From positions 4,781,765 to 4,845,764 of the forward strand of contig CALYLW010000016.1 of NCBI GenBank assembly GCA_944989445.1: a stretch of DNA of 64,000 bases. The letters run 5' to 3'. The stretch comes from Ampullaceana balthica. Its lineage: Eukaryota > Mollusca > Gastropoda > Lymnaeidae. A model generated the notes under the pieces. That model did no database searches. It saw only the letters and a program-made list of their open reading frames with translations, and had not been told where the DNA came from. Below, in pieces: positions 26,701 through 38,700 of this stretch (positions are counted from its first letter, which is position 1; each line of letters begins with the position of its first letter). The position numbers and the translations under genes were made by a program.

Positions 26701-29700
26701 AAGGTGTTACCATCTGTTTCAAGGTGTTACCATCTGTTTCAAGGTGTTACGATCTGTTTCAAGGTGTTACCATCTGTTTCAAGGTGTTACCATCTGTTTC
26801 AAGGTGTTACCATCTGTTTCAAGGTGTTACCATCTGTTTCAAGGTGTTACCATCTGTTTCAAGGTGTTACCATCTGTTTCAAGGTGTTACCATCTGTTTC
26901 AAGGTGTTACCATCTGTTTCAAGGTGTTACCATCTGTTTCAAGGTGTTACCATCTGTTTCAAGGTGTTACCATCTGTTTCAAGGTGTTACCATCTGTTTC
27001 AAGGTGTTACCATCTGTTTCAAGGTGTTACCATCTGTTTCAAGGTGTTACCATCTGTTTCAAGGTGTTACCATCTGTTTCAAGGTGTTACGATCTGTTTC
27101 AAGGTGTTACCATCTGTTTCCATTCAACATCGTTTTTAGAGCATTTATGATAGTTTTACTAACATGTATACTAGTAACTAGTTATGTACAAAGTATATTT
27201 ATATATACATTTCCAGCACGGCAGTAGCACAATTTTCAGTAGTGGCCCGTTGTTAAGACACACTTTCTTAAGTGGTCTGTGAATCTCAAAAGGTTTAGAA
27301 CCACTGCTCTAACCGACGGTCTGGTGATAAATTAGGTCATCCTAGAACAGGGGCGTCCAAACTTTTTGCATGGCGGGCCATATTCCATGAAGTAAAGATA
27401 TCCGAGGGCCGGATTCAGATAATAAACAAAAATGATATGCATTGAGATTTTTATATTGAAAATTTTTTAAATGAGTGTTGAAACTGAGACCTTGAATGCA
27501 GTAAATAGGTGATGTCAGGTTCAATGCAGTAAATATGTGATGTCAGGTTCAATGCAGTAAATATGTGATGTCAGGTTCAATGCAGTAAATATGTGATGTC
27601 AGGTTCAATGCAATTGGTTTTGATACGTGTGATATCATTTAGATGAGAGTCACTTTGTCTCGTCCTTACACGGTTCTTGCTAAAATTCATAAATGAAAAT
27701 CTCGGCTCACACAAGTATGTCGAGCTAAACAAGCTGAGCATTTTCTTAGCAAATGTTCGAATCTCTAGGAATCTCTCTTTATCCAGCTGACAGTAAAAGT
27801 CAATGAGAGAAAGTTGTCGTCTGCTGCGACATTCAGCATGAGTTTGTGACTCAATGTGTTCCAGTTGCAGGTGACCTGGAGCACCATCATGGTCCACAGA
27901 AAAGGCAAAGAGAAAAACATAATTTCCTTTAAGTCCTCAAAGCGTCTTTGAAATTTATCAGTCAGGAATGTGATATCCGCATCATACATATATCTTTGCT
28001 CATTGAAGTTTCTTTCTGGAAAACCTGTCATGATTTCCTTTAGTGAGGGCAATGCATTTGAGACATTTGCGTTTGAAAAAGTTGCAGCTTGTTCGTAAAA
28101 TGCCTTGATATGTGAATATAATTGGCTTAACAATTCATTGAATACTTGTGTTAAGCAGGTTTAGATGTCTAGCCACATCTACTAAAAATGCCAACAAACT
28201 CTGCCAGCCAAGCAGGATTAGATAATTCTGGAATTGGTTGTTTCTTATTTTACATGAATTGCGCAAATTGTTTTTCAATTGTTTAGGAGCACTGAAGAGC
28301 TGTCCCCTTACTGAGCCTTCTTACATCATTGTGATACACAACATCTTCGTTTTATCCCTAGATGTCATGGAGAAACTGCTGAAACTGGCACGGAAACATG
28401 GCTTTAGAGCGAAAAGAAATAATATATTTTATAACTGGCTTAATGACATAATCACATCAAAAATATTTATCACAAAGAACTTGTTGAATGAAACGGTGAA
28501 GTTTAAGAGCTTTGTCACCCTCTTCGCTGTCTTTGTTACAGACAAGGTTTGCTAGTCCACTTTGCATACCAGTCATAACAGGGACACCATCAGTAATAAT
28601 TACATTTTTTTCCCCATGGAATTCAGTTCAACAAATCTGTTCCACTTGTTTGGTTTTTAAGATTGTGAAGATCAAGGTCAAGTAATTGGTAAACAATAAA
28701 ACGTTATCGATTTATGCCATTATTTCACGTACTCAACACAGCACACAATTTTGACTTTTCTTATAAAAATAATTTCTTTACAGAAATAATACATCAGTCA
28801 ATTAATTCAGATGACACCGCGGGCCAGTTAAAATTGCATCTAGGGCCGGTTTTGGCCCGCGGACCGGACTTTGGACGCCCCTGTCCTAGAACATAATACC
28901 ATCAAACCAACAGCTGAGTGATAAAGAAGTCATCTAGTACATAAAACCATCAAACCATCAGCTGAATGATAAAGCAGTCATCTAGTACATAAAACCATCA
29001 AACCAACAGCTGAATGATAAAGCAGTCATCTAGTACATAAAACCATCAAACCAACAGCTCGGTGATAAAGAAGTCATCTAGTACATAATACCATCAAACC
29101 AACAGCTCAGTGATGAATGAGACATTTCAAAACTTAACATGTAAATCTACCCACGACTTTCAATCAGTGAATATCATACAAGCAAAGATTGACACACGTC
29201 TTACATACGAGCAAAGATTGACACATGTCTTACATACGAGCAATGATTGACACATGTCTTACATACGAGCAAAGATTGACACATGTCTTACATACGAGCA
29301 ATGATTGACACATGTCTTACATACGAGCAAAGATTGACACATGTCTTACATACGAGCAAAGATTGACACATGTCTTACATACGAGCAAAGATTGACACAT
29401 GTCTTACATACGAGCAATGATTGACACATGTCTTACATACGAGCAAAGATTGACACATGTCTTACATACGAGCAATGATTGACACATGTCTTACATTCGA
29501 GCAATGATTGACACATGTCTTACATACAAGCAAAGATTGACACATGTTTTACATACGAGCAAAGATTGACACATGTCTTACATACGAGCAAAGATTGACA
29601 CATGTCTTACATACGAGCAATGATTGACACATGTCTTACATACGAGCAATGATTGACACATGTCTTACACTAAAGTAAATTTGCATCTGGCTATGATTGG

Positions 29701-32700
29701 AAGGTGTTATGTAGATACAACTTTAGTTCAAATATTACATGACATGGTGGCGTTGCATTGGACTTTCTTTCTTTGTGCTCCAAAACAAGAGAATTCTCTC
29801 CCTCTACATATTCGTAATATTCTTACAATTCCTGCATTTGGATATGTCCTGAGAACTCCACTTTTTAAACTGACAGATATTTGACTGACAAACATATATT
29901 ATATGAGCTATCCATTTCCCTAAAGTATGTTTTCTTTAATTATGATTTAAATGTTTTGTTCTGAATGTTCATGTGTCCCTCCTTTTTAAATCCCTTATAT
30001 TAACTTCAAAATCTTGTCTGTCGTCATCTATGTTGTGATCTCTGTAGATCGCGGGCGGGCGGAAAAACAAAAGTTAAAAAATGACATACTTTCCGTGATG
30101 CTATCGAGCTGAAATTTTGCACATAGCCTTGTGTCATCTAACAATGAATCGTATTAAAATTTCAGATCGATCGAACGTACCGTAATTAAATTAATGCATT
30201 TTTTGTTTATCTCTATATAACTAGATGTAACGGCAGACTTTTGTTTACAGTTTACGTGTCACGCTGAGCTCGGTCCAGCGATCGGTAACCAGACCTCCCC
30301 CCTCCCCGTTTACAACAAAGGGAGTTAAGGCAGTTTCACTTAAATGTCTGTCGAGTATGAACATGATGAATACTTTTAGATATGTCTATATATAAGGGAT
30401 AGTTTTTACGTTCTCATATTATTATTATTATTATTGTTATTATTATCATTTTTATTGATATTATTATCATTATTTTTTTTGTTATTACTACCACTATTTG
30501 ACAGACAGTAACCACTATTTGACATACACTAACCACTATTTGACAGACACTAACCACTATTTGACAGATACTAACCACTATTTGACAGACACTAACCACT
30601 ATTTGACAGACACTAACCACTATTTGACAGACACTAACGACTATTTGACAGACACTAACCACTATTTGACAGACACTAACCACTATTTGACATACACTAA
30701 CCACTATTTGACAGACACTAACCACTATTTGACAGACACTAACCACTATTTGACAGACACCAACCACTATTTGAGAGACACCATCACTATTTGACAGACA
30801 CCAACCACTATTTGACAGACACTACCCACTATTTGACAGACACCAACCACTATTTGACAGACACTAACCACTATTTGACAGACACTAACCACTATTTGAC
30901 AGACACTAACCACTATTTGACATACACTAATCACTATTTGACAGACACTAACCACTATTTGACAGACACTAACCACTATTTGACAGACACTAACCACTAT
31001 TTGACAGACACTAACCACTATTTGACAGACACTAACCACTATTTGACAGACACTAACCACTATTTGACAGACACTAACCACTATTTGACATACACTAACC
31101 ACTATTTGACAGAAACTAACCACTATTTGACAGACACTAACCACTATTTGACAGACACTAACCACTATTTGACAGATACTAACCACTATTTGACAGACAC
31201 TAACCACTATTTGACAGACACTAACCACTATTTGACAGACACTAACCACTATTTGACAGACACCAACCACTATTTGACAGACACTAACCACTATTTGACA
31301 GACACTAACCATTATTTGACAGACACCAACCACTATTTGACAGACACTAACCACTATTTGACAGACACTAACCACTATTTGACAGACACTAACCACTATT
31401 TGTCAGACACTAACCACTATTTGACAGACACTAACCACTATTTGACAGACACTAACCACTATTTGTCAGACACTAACCACTATTTGACAGACACTAACCA
31501 CTATTTGACAGACACTAACCACTATTTGACTGACACTAGTGCTCAAAGATCATGACCTAAATTCTTTTGTTATTTACTTGACAAATTCAATTATGACCAA
31601 ATTGCAGCAGGGTCAGTGACCGCCTCTCGTCAGCCAGCTGGAAACTTTGCTACTTCTAGTCACGTGACGCTGTTAGACAGCAATACTGAATTCTGGGGGG
31701 GGGGTTGTGTGGTGGGGGTTGTATGGTGGTGGTTGTATGGTGGTGGTTGTGTGGTGGTGGTTGTGTGGTGGGGGTTGTGTGGTGGGGGTTGTGTGGTGGG
31801 GGTTGTATGGTGGGGGTTGTGTGGTGGTGGTTGTGTGGTGGGGGTTGTATGGTGGGGGTTGTGTGGTGGTGGTTGTGTGGTGGGGGTTGTGTGGTGGTGG
31901 TTGTATGGTGGGGGTTGTGTGGTGGTGGTTGTGTGGTGGGGGTTGTATGGTGGGGGTTGTGTGGTGGTGGTTGTGTGGTGGTGGTTGTATGGTGGGGGTT
32001 GTGTGGTGGTGGTTGTGTGGTGGGGGTTGTGTGGTGGTGGTTGTGTGGTGGTGGTTGTGTGGTGGGGGTTGTGTGGTGAGGATGGCTCTCATTGGTGCAA
32101 CAGATAAAAACAATTATAATGGTAAATTTTATTTGAGGGTATTGTATACAGACTTTCTTGTGCACAGGCTAAACATCAGTGGCGTAGCAAGAACGGGTGG
32201 GGGTGGGGGAAGGCATTGTGGCTATTGCCCATGTCGGCACGTGGTTAGGCGTTGGTAATTCATCACCCATAATTAGGAGGAGAACGTTGCACTAATCTGT
32301 GTATACTTTTAATTGATTCTTCAAATTTGACAGCCACCTCTGTTGTAGAATCAACAATGTGTGTACTCTGTCAATCTCAGTCACGAGCCAATCAAATGCT
32401 CCGGGTGGCACTTTGTTGGGGGCGGTGAATTCCTCTTCGTTAATTAGCTTCTAAATATGAAAAAAACCCAGTTAAACTAAAGTTTAGAAAATAAAAGAAA
32501 TACTAAGGCAAAAATGAATAAAAGAAATGAAGGAACTATATTAAACTATGTGAAACTCTCTAATGCCAAAACTTCAAATTACAAAATAAATTTAAAGTCT
32601 TCCGATACTAATGCTAATGAACTGAAAGCAATTTCCAACAAAGAATATCCGATTTTTTTTTATTTAAGGGAAATCATTCCAGATTACATTGAAAAGTCAT

Positions 32701-35700
32701 TTCAAATCAGTAATTATGAAAGTAAACAAAATATGACGTCATATCTCCTCACGCTACATCACACAAAGAATGTGTCAATATAATACGCACCGCACAACAG
32801 TCTAACGTTAGCATTCACAAAGCGGAAAACCCCCATAAACTATCATTCTAGATTACATTAAAAGTCATTTAAAATCAATAATTCTGAATTTAAACAAAAT
32901 ATTTGCTGTCTACAAATTGCTGCTAAATTTACGGGAGTCGACCGAAAAGCGATTTTGCAAAAAATTCATTCTCCATCATTGTTCTAAATACTATTAGCTA
33001 TCATTTGGCGTTTGTTTAAACCGGATAGATGTTATGGTTGGCGAGACATTGACAAAATACTGATATTTTAGTTTTTCTTTTAATTTTCCAGGAAATCCAG
33101 TAAACCTTTTTCAGTATTTTTTTTGGCCCATGAACATCCTTGGGACCTCCTTAACGTATTTGCAAAAGACCCGAACCCTCTATCTGGTATGGTTCAGGAG
33201 AAGTTGCTGTTCAAAGCTCGAACAGACAGGACATACATTTCAAATATATAAACGCAATTTTTCCAAGTGAAATTGCGTTAAAAAAATACTACAGTCTGCT
33301 GCTAAATTTCAGCTCGATTTGATCACGGGAAAAGGGTTATGAAAACATAGGAGATATCTGTTGAACACTGTCTAACAAACGTATGTATGGCATCTGTCCG
33401 TCTACGAAAGACGATAGATTTATCTTTATTATTTGCAGCTCTTGGTATGGCTGATGAGACCAATCCTTGAGTGGCAGTCTCTTCTGCATGACACACACAC
33501 GAAAGCAGTGGGGCAGTGCTAACAAACGTACTCTTGATGTTATCACCAGTTGGTCGTGTGGCTAATTAAGAAGATATCTGATGTACACATATGTCATCAT
33601 TGTTCACTTGATGTTATCCGCAGTTGGTCTTGTGGCCAGTCAGTCAGACTTCATCTGTCCGGCCAACAGTAAGATGGGTTTGTGTGATCCAGTGCCCAAC
33701 CCTTGCTTCGGAGACGAAGATTGTCTGAATGGTGAGTAAACAATCACGGGGTCAAAGGTTAAAGTCAACCACAGGGTCAAATGTAATACTCAAGCTCAAC
33801 GTTAAGTTTCATACTAAATTAATGAAAAGTGCAAATCGGAAAACAAATTTCACGAGTGATAAAAATTACGATAAAATATTTTGTCAATTAATACTTGGTA
33901 CTAAAGAAATAATAATTTAAGACATATTTTATTGGAAAATTTTTTACGTAGACTATAAGTTGGTTTTTATAAAAAATCTATATGTGGGTGGCATGCAACG
34001 CAAGAACACACACATACACACACATTCACACACACTTAATCTATATGTGGGTGGCATGCAACGCAAGAACACACACATACACACACAATCATACACACTA
34101 AATCTATATGTGGGTGGCATGCAATGCAAGAACACACACATACACACACAATCACACACACTCAATCTGTATGTGGGTGGCATGCAACGCAAGAACACAC
34201 ACATACAATCACACACACTCAATCTATATGTGGGTGGCATGCAACGCAAGAACACACACATACACACACAATCACACACACTCAATCTATATGTGGGTGA
34301 CATGCAACGCAAGAACACACACACACACACAATCACACACACTCAATCTATATGTGGGTGGCATGCAACGCAAGAACACACACCTACACACATACAATCA
34401 CACATACTCAATCTATATGTGGGTGGTATGCGACGCAAGAACACACACATACACACACAATCACACACACTCAATGTATATGTGGTTGGCGTGTAACGCA
34501 AGAACACACACATACACACACAATCACACACACTCAATCTATATGTGGGTGGCATAAAACGCAAGAACACACACATACACACACAATCACATACACTCAA
34601 TCTATATGTGGTCGGCATGCAATGCAAGAATACACACATACACAAACACAATCACACACACCCAATCACACAATCTATTTGTGGTCGGCATGCAACGCAA
34701 GAACACATACATATACACACAGAATCACACACACTCAATCACACAATAACATTAAGCAAAAATATAGACACAACATTAGGAATGAATTGAGCAGATACAT
34801 TCGAATCATTTTGTGCTTATCACAATTTCACAAACAAAACATCTCTTATAGTAAGAATATTTCACTTAAGTTTGTCTTTCTGATCTGAATTGCTGAGTCC
34901 AATCAAGAGAGTTGCTTTAATGTGTATCAGCCCGTCTCGATCATAGTGTTAAATTCAAATAAAGAAGGAGGATAAAGATTTTCTTTGACATTGTCGCGAC
35001 ATTCCTGTCAACTTGACGTTTATCTCAGATGAGCCAAACAAACACGACATTCCTGTCACCTTGACGTCTGTCTCAGATGAGCCAAACAAACACGACATTC
35101 CTGTCCCCTTGACGTCTGTCTCAGATGAGCCAAACAAACACGACATTCCTGTCACCTTGACGTCTATCTCAGATGAGCCAAACAAACACGACATTCCTGT
35201 CACCTTGACGTCTGTCTCAGATGAGCCAAACAAACACGACATTCCTGTCACCTTGACGTCTATCTCAGATGAGCCAAACAAACACGACATTCCTGTCACC
35301 TTGACGTCTGTCTCAGATGAGCCAAACAAACACGACATTCCTGTCACCTTGACGTCTGTCTCAGATGAGCCAATAAAACACGACATTCCTGTCACCTTGA
35401 CGTCTGTCTCAGATGAGCCAAACAAACACGACATTCCTGTCACCTTGACGTCTGTCTCAGATGAGCCAATAAAACACGACATTGAATAGCAATGAATATG
35501 TTTTGTCAAAATATTGTAAACAAATATAAACCGGTTATCTATAGGAAATAACGACACAGACTGTTCAACTTAGTAAACCTTTCATATATCAATTGCTTCG
35601 ATGGACCTCAATGACATATCTTGGGTTTTGTGAAATATCTTGGGTTTTGTGAAATATCTTGGGTTTTGTGAAATATCTTGGGTTTTGTGAAATATCTTGG

Positions 35701-38700
35701 GTTTTGTGAAATATCTTGGGTTTTGTGAAATATCTTGGGTTTTGTGAAATATCTTGGGTTTTGTGAAATATCTTGGGTTTTGTGAAATATCTTGGGTTTT
35801 GTGAAATATCTTGGGTTTTGTGAAATATCTTGGGTTTTGTGAAATATCTTGGGTTTTGTGAAATATCTTGGGTTTTGTGAAATATCTTGGGTTTTGTGAA
35901 ATATCTTGGGTTTTGTGAAATATCTTGGGTTTTGGTCAACATAAACAAAAGACGCAGGAAAAACTGCCTGATGTTATGTCGATAAGTGTGAGTCATCAAA
36001 TGGAAAAACAAATTTCAAATGTAAATTTGTTGTAATATAATGGCTGGAGCTACGATAGCCCAAAACTTTCAATACCAAAGTCCAGTGTTCATGTTGATGA
36101 TATTGACATTAACCTGGAAATAAGCTTTAATCAAAATTAGAAGAATTATTAAGTTTTTAATTTTTTAAAAATGATTTTAATCTATATCTAAGCCGTAAAA
36201 AAATTATAACAAATTAGCCATGAAAACAAACTATAGAGGAGTGCAACAGTTGATATCATGTGCAATGGTGGAACTAATAGTGGAACTAATGGTGGAAATA
36301 ATGGTAGAACTAATGGTGGAAATAATGGTAGAACTAATGGTGGAACTAATGGGGGAACTAATGGAGGAACTTATGGTGGAACTAATTGTGGAACTAATGG
36401 TGGAACTAATGGTGGAACTAATGGTGGAACCAATTGTGGAACCAATGGTGGAACTAATGGTGGAACTAATGGTGGAACTAAAGGTGGAACTAATGGTGGA
36501 ACCAATTGTGGAACCAATGGTGGAACTAATGGTGGAACTAATGGTGGAACTAATGGTGGAACTAATGGTGAAAATAATGGTGGAACTAATGATGGAACTA
36601 ATGGTGGAACTAATGGTGTGGCTCGAGTCTGACAATACTTGATAGTGAAATTAATTCGCCTTACCCCCTCCCCCAAATTTTACAGGTGACATCTGCTGTC
36701 CTCACGCCTGCAGTCGTGTCTGTAAACCCAGGAAACCACGTGACCAGGGTCTGAGGCCGGCCTTAAGTAGCAGTCTACCAGATCTGCTCAATGACCCCAG
36801 GGTTTATGTTGGTATGTGGTTACATACTGTGAGATGTTGTATGTTGGTGGTGTTTGTTGGTAGCGAGATGATGTATGTTGGTGGTGAGGTGAGGTGATGT
36901 TTGTTGGTGATGAGATGTTGTATGTTGGTGGTGAGGTGATGTTTGTTGCTGATGAGATGTTGTATGTTGGTGGTGAGGTGAGGTGATGTTTGTTGGTGGC
37001 GAGATGTTGTATGTTGGTGGTGAGGTGAGGTGATGTTTGTTGGTGGCGAGATGTTGTATGTTGGTGGTGAGGTGATGTTTGTTGGTGGTGAGATGTTGTA
37101 TGCTGGTGGTGTTTGTTGGTGGCGAGATGTTGTATGTTGGTGGTGAGGTGAGGTGTTGTATGTTGGTGGTGTTTGTTAGTGGCGAGATGTTGTATGTTGG
37201 TGGTGAGGTGAGTTGTTGTATGTTGGTGGTGAGGTGAGGTGTTCTATGTTGGTGGTGTTTGTTGGTGGAGAGATGTTGTATGTTGGTGGTGAGGTGAGGT
37301 GATGTTTGTTGGTGGTGAGGTGTTGTATGTTAGATGAGGTGAGGTGATGTTTGTTGGTGATGAGATGATGTATGTTGGTGGTGAGGTTGTTTGTTGGTGA
37401 TGAGATCATGTATGTTGGTGATGAGGTGTTGTGTGTTGGTGGTGTATGTTGGTGGCGAGATGATGTATGTTGTTGGTGAGGTTATGTTTGTTGGTGTTGA
37501 GTTCATGTATGTTGGTGATGAGGTGTTGTATGTTTGTGGTGAGATATTGTATGTTGGGTGTGTATGTTGGTGGCGAGATGGTGTATGATGGTGGTTAGAT
37601 GTTGTATGTTGGTGGTGAGATTTTGTATGTTGGTTGTGTATGATGGTGGTTAGATGTTGTATGTTGGTGGTGAGATTTTGTATGTTGGTTGTGTATGATG
37701 GTGGTTAGATGTTGTATGTTGGTGGTGAGATTTTGTATGTTGGTTGTGTATGATGGTGGTTAGATGTTGTATGTTGGTTGTGTATGTTGGTGGTGAGATT
37801 TTGTATGTTGGTGGCGAGATTATGTTTGTTGGTGTTGAGATCATGTATGTTGGTGGTGAGGTTATGTTTGTTGGTGTTGAGATCATGTATGTTGGTGGTG
37901 AGGTATGTTTGTTGGTGTTGAGATCATGTATGTTGGGGGTGAGGTATGTTTGTTGGTGATGAGATCATGTATGTTGGTGGTGAGGTTATGTTTGTTGGTG
38001 TTGAGATCATGTATGTTGGTGATGAGCTGTTGTATGTTGGTGGTGAGATGTTGTATGTTGGTGGTGAGATGTTGTATGTTGGTGGAGAGTTGGTGTTTGT
38101 TGGTGGTGAGATGCTGTATTTTTATGTTGAGATGTTGCATGTTGATTGTGAGATGTTGTATGTTGTTGGTGAGATGGTGTTTTTTGGTGATGAGATTGCT
38201 GTTTGTTGGTGGTGAGATGTTGTGTGTGGGTGTTGAGGATTTGTATGTTGGTGAGGAGATGATGTTTTGTTGGTGGTGAGATGGTATTTGTTGGTGGTGA
38301 GATGATGTATTTTTATTGTGTGAATTTGTATGTTGGTGGTGAGATGTTGTATGTTGGTGGTGAGGTGTTGTATGTTAGTGGTGAGGTGTTGAAGGTTGGT
38401 GGTGAGATGTTGTCTTTGTGTTGGTGAGATGTTGTATGTTGATTGTGAGATGTTGTATGGTGGTGTTGAGATGGTGTTTGTTTGTGGTGTGATGTTGTAT
38501 GTTGGTGGTGAGTTGGTGGTGAGATGGTGTATGTTGGTGGTGAGATGGTGTTTGATGGTGGTGAGATGATATTTGTTGGTGGTGAGAACTTGTATGTTGG
38601 TGCTGAGGTGGTGGAAAATTTAGTCTATTTTTAACAAAGATCTAGTAAGTTGTGTAATTTGTCTTAAAATTATTAGATGCATCTTTCTGGGCATGAACAT

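Larger units (their letters stand above)
22856..27306 (+). mobile_element. hAT transposon, degenerate, with perfect 8-bp target duplication and nested inserts
   Basis: The ends CAGTGGTTCTCAAC and (inverted) CAGTGGTTCTAAAC are flanked by CTCTAACC on both sides (22848-22855 and 27307-27314). The 4,451-bp element holds both ends of a transposase gene on the plus strand. The middle has been replaced by nested sequence: a left end like another hAT at 23390, a GC-rich block at about 24905-25625, and two minisatellites. It lies in intron 1 of the WAP gene. Confidence 0.92.
27348..28883 (-). mobile_element. hAT transposon (GTF2IRD2-like), with perfect 8-bp target duplication
   Basis: The ends CAGGGGCGTCCAAACTTTTT and (inverted) CAGGGGCGTCCAAAGTCCGG are flanked by TCCTAGAA (27340-27347 and 28884-28891). 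The element is 1,536 bp, internally deleted, and coded on the minus strand. Confidence 0.93.
22813..29120. repeat. 48-bp minisatellite split by two hAT insertions
   Basis: With the two transposons at 22856-27306 and 27348-28883 removed, the flanks join into successive 48-bp units beginning GATAAA and containing GTCATC(C/T)(A/T)AGTAC-like cores: one unit at 22813, one at 27327, and four more at 28919-29110. The first units are more diverged than the last ones. Confidence 0.8.

Noticed and set aside
26364..27227. Three overlapping frames of 228-287 residues
   Set aside because: The 20-bp unit lacks stops in all three forward frames, so each frame reads the same cycle of peptides. It lies inside a dead transposon.
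30414..32258. Open frames with VCQIVVS, TNHYLTD, CVVGVVWW and HNHHHTT repeats
   Set aside because: They come from the 21-bp and 15-bp arrays in intron 1.
33953..34888. Cysteine-rich minus-strand frame (CVCMCVFLRCMPP repeats) that resembles a cysteine-rich secreted peptide
   Set aside because: It is the complement of CA and GGCATGCAACGC repeats; the cysteines come from (TG)n tracts.
37176..38279. Open frames in the GT-rich intron 3 array
   Set aside because: They are low-complexity products of the repeat, on both strands, with no splice connection.
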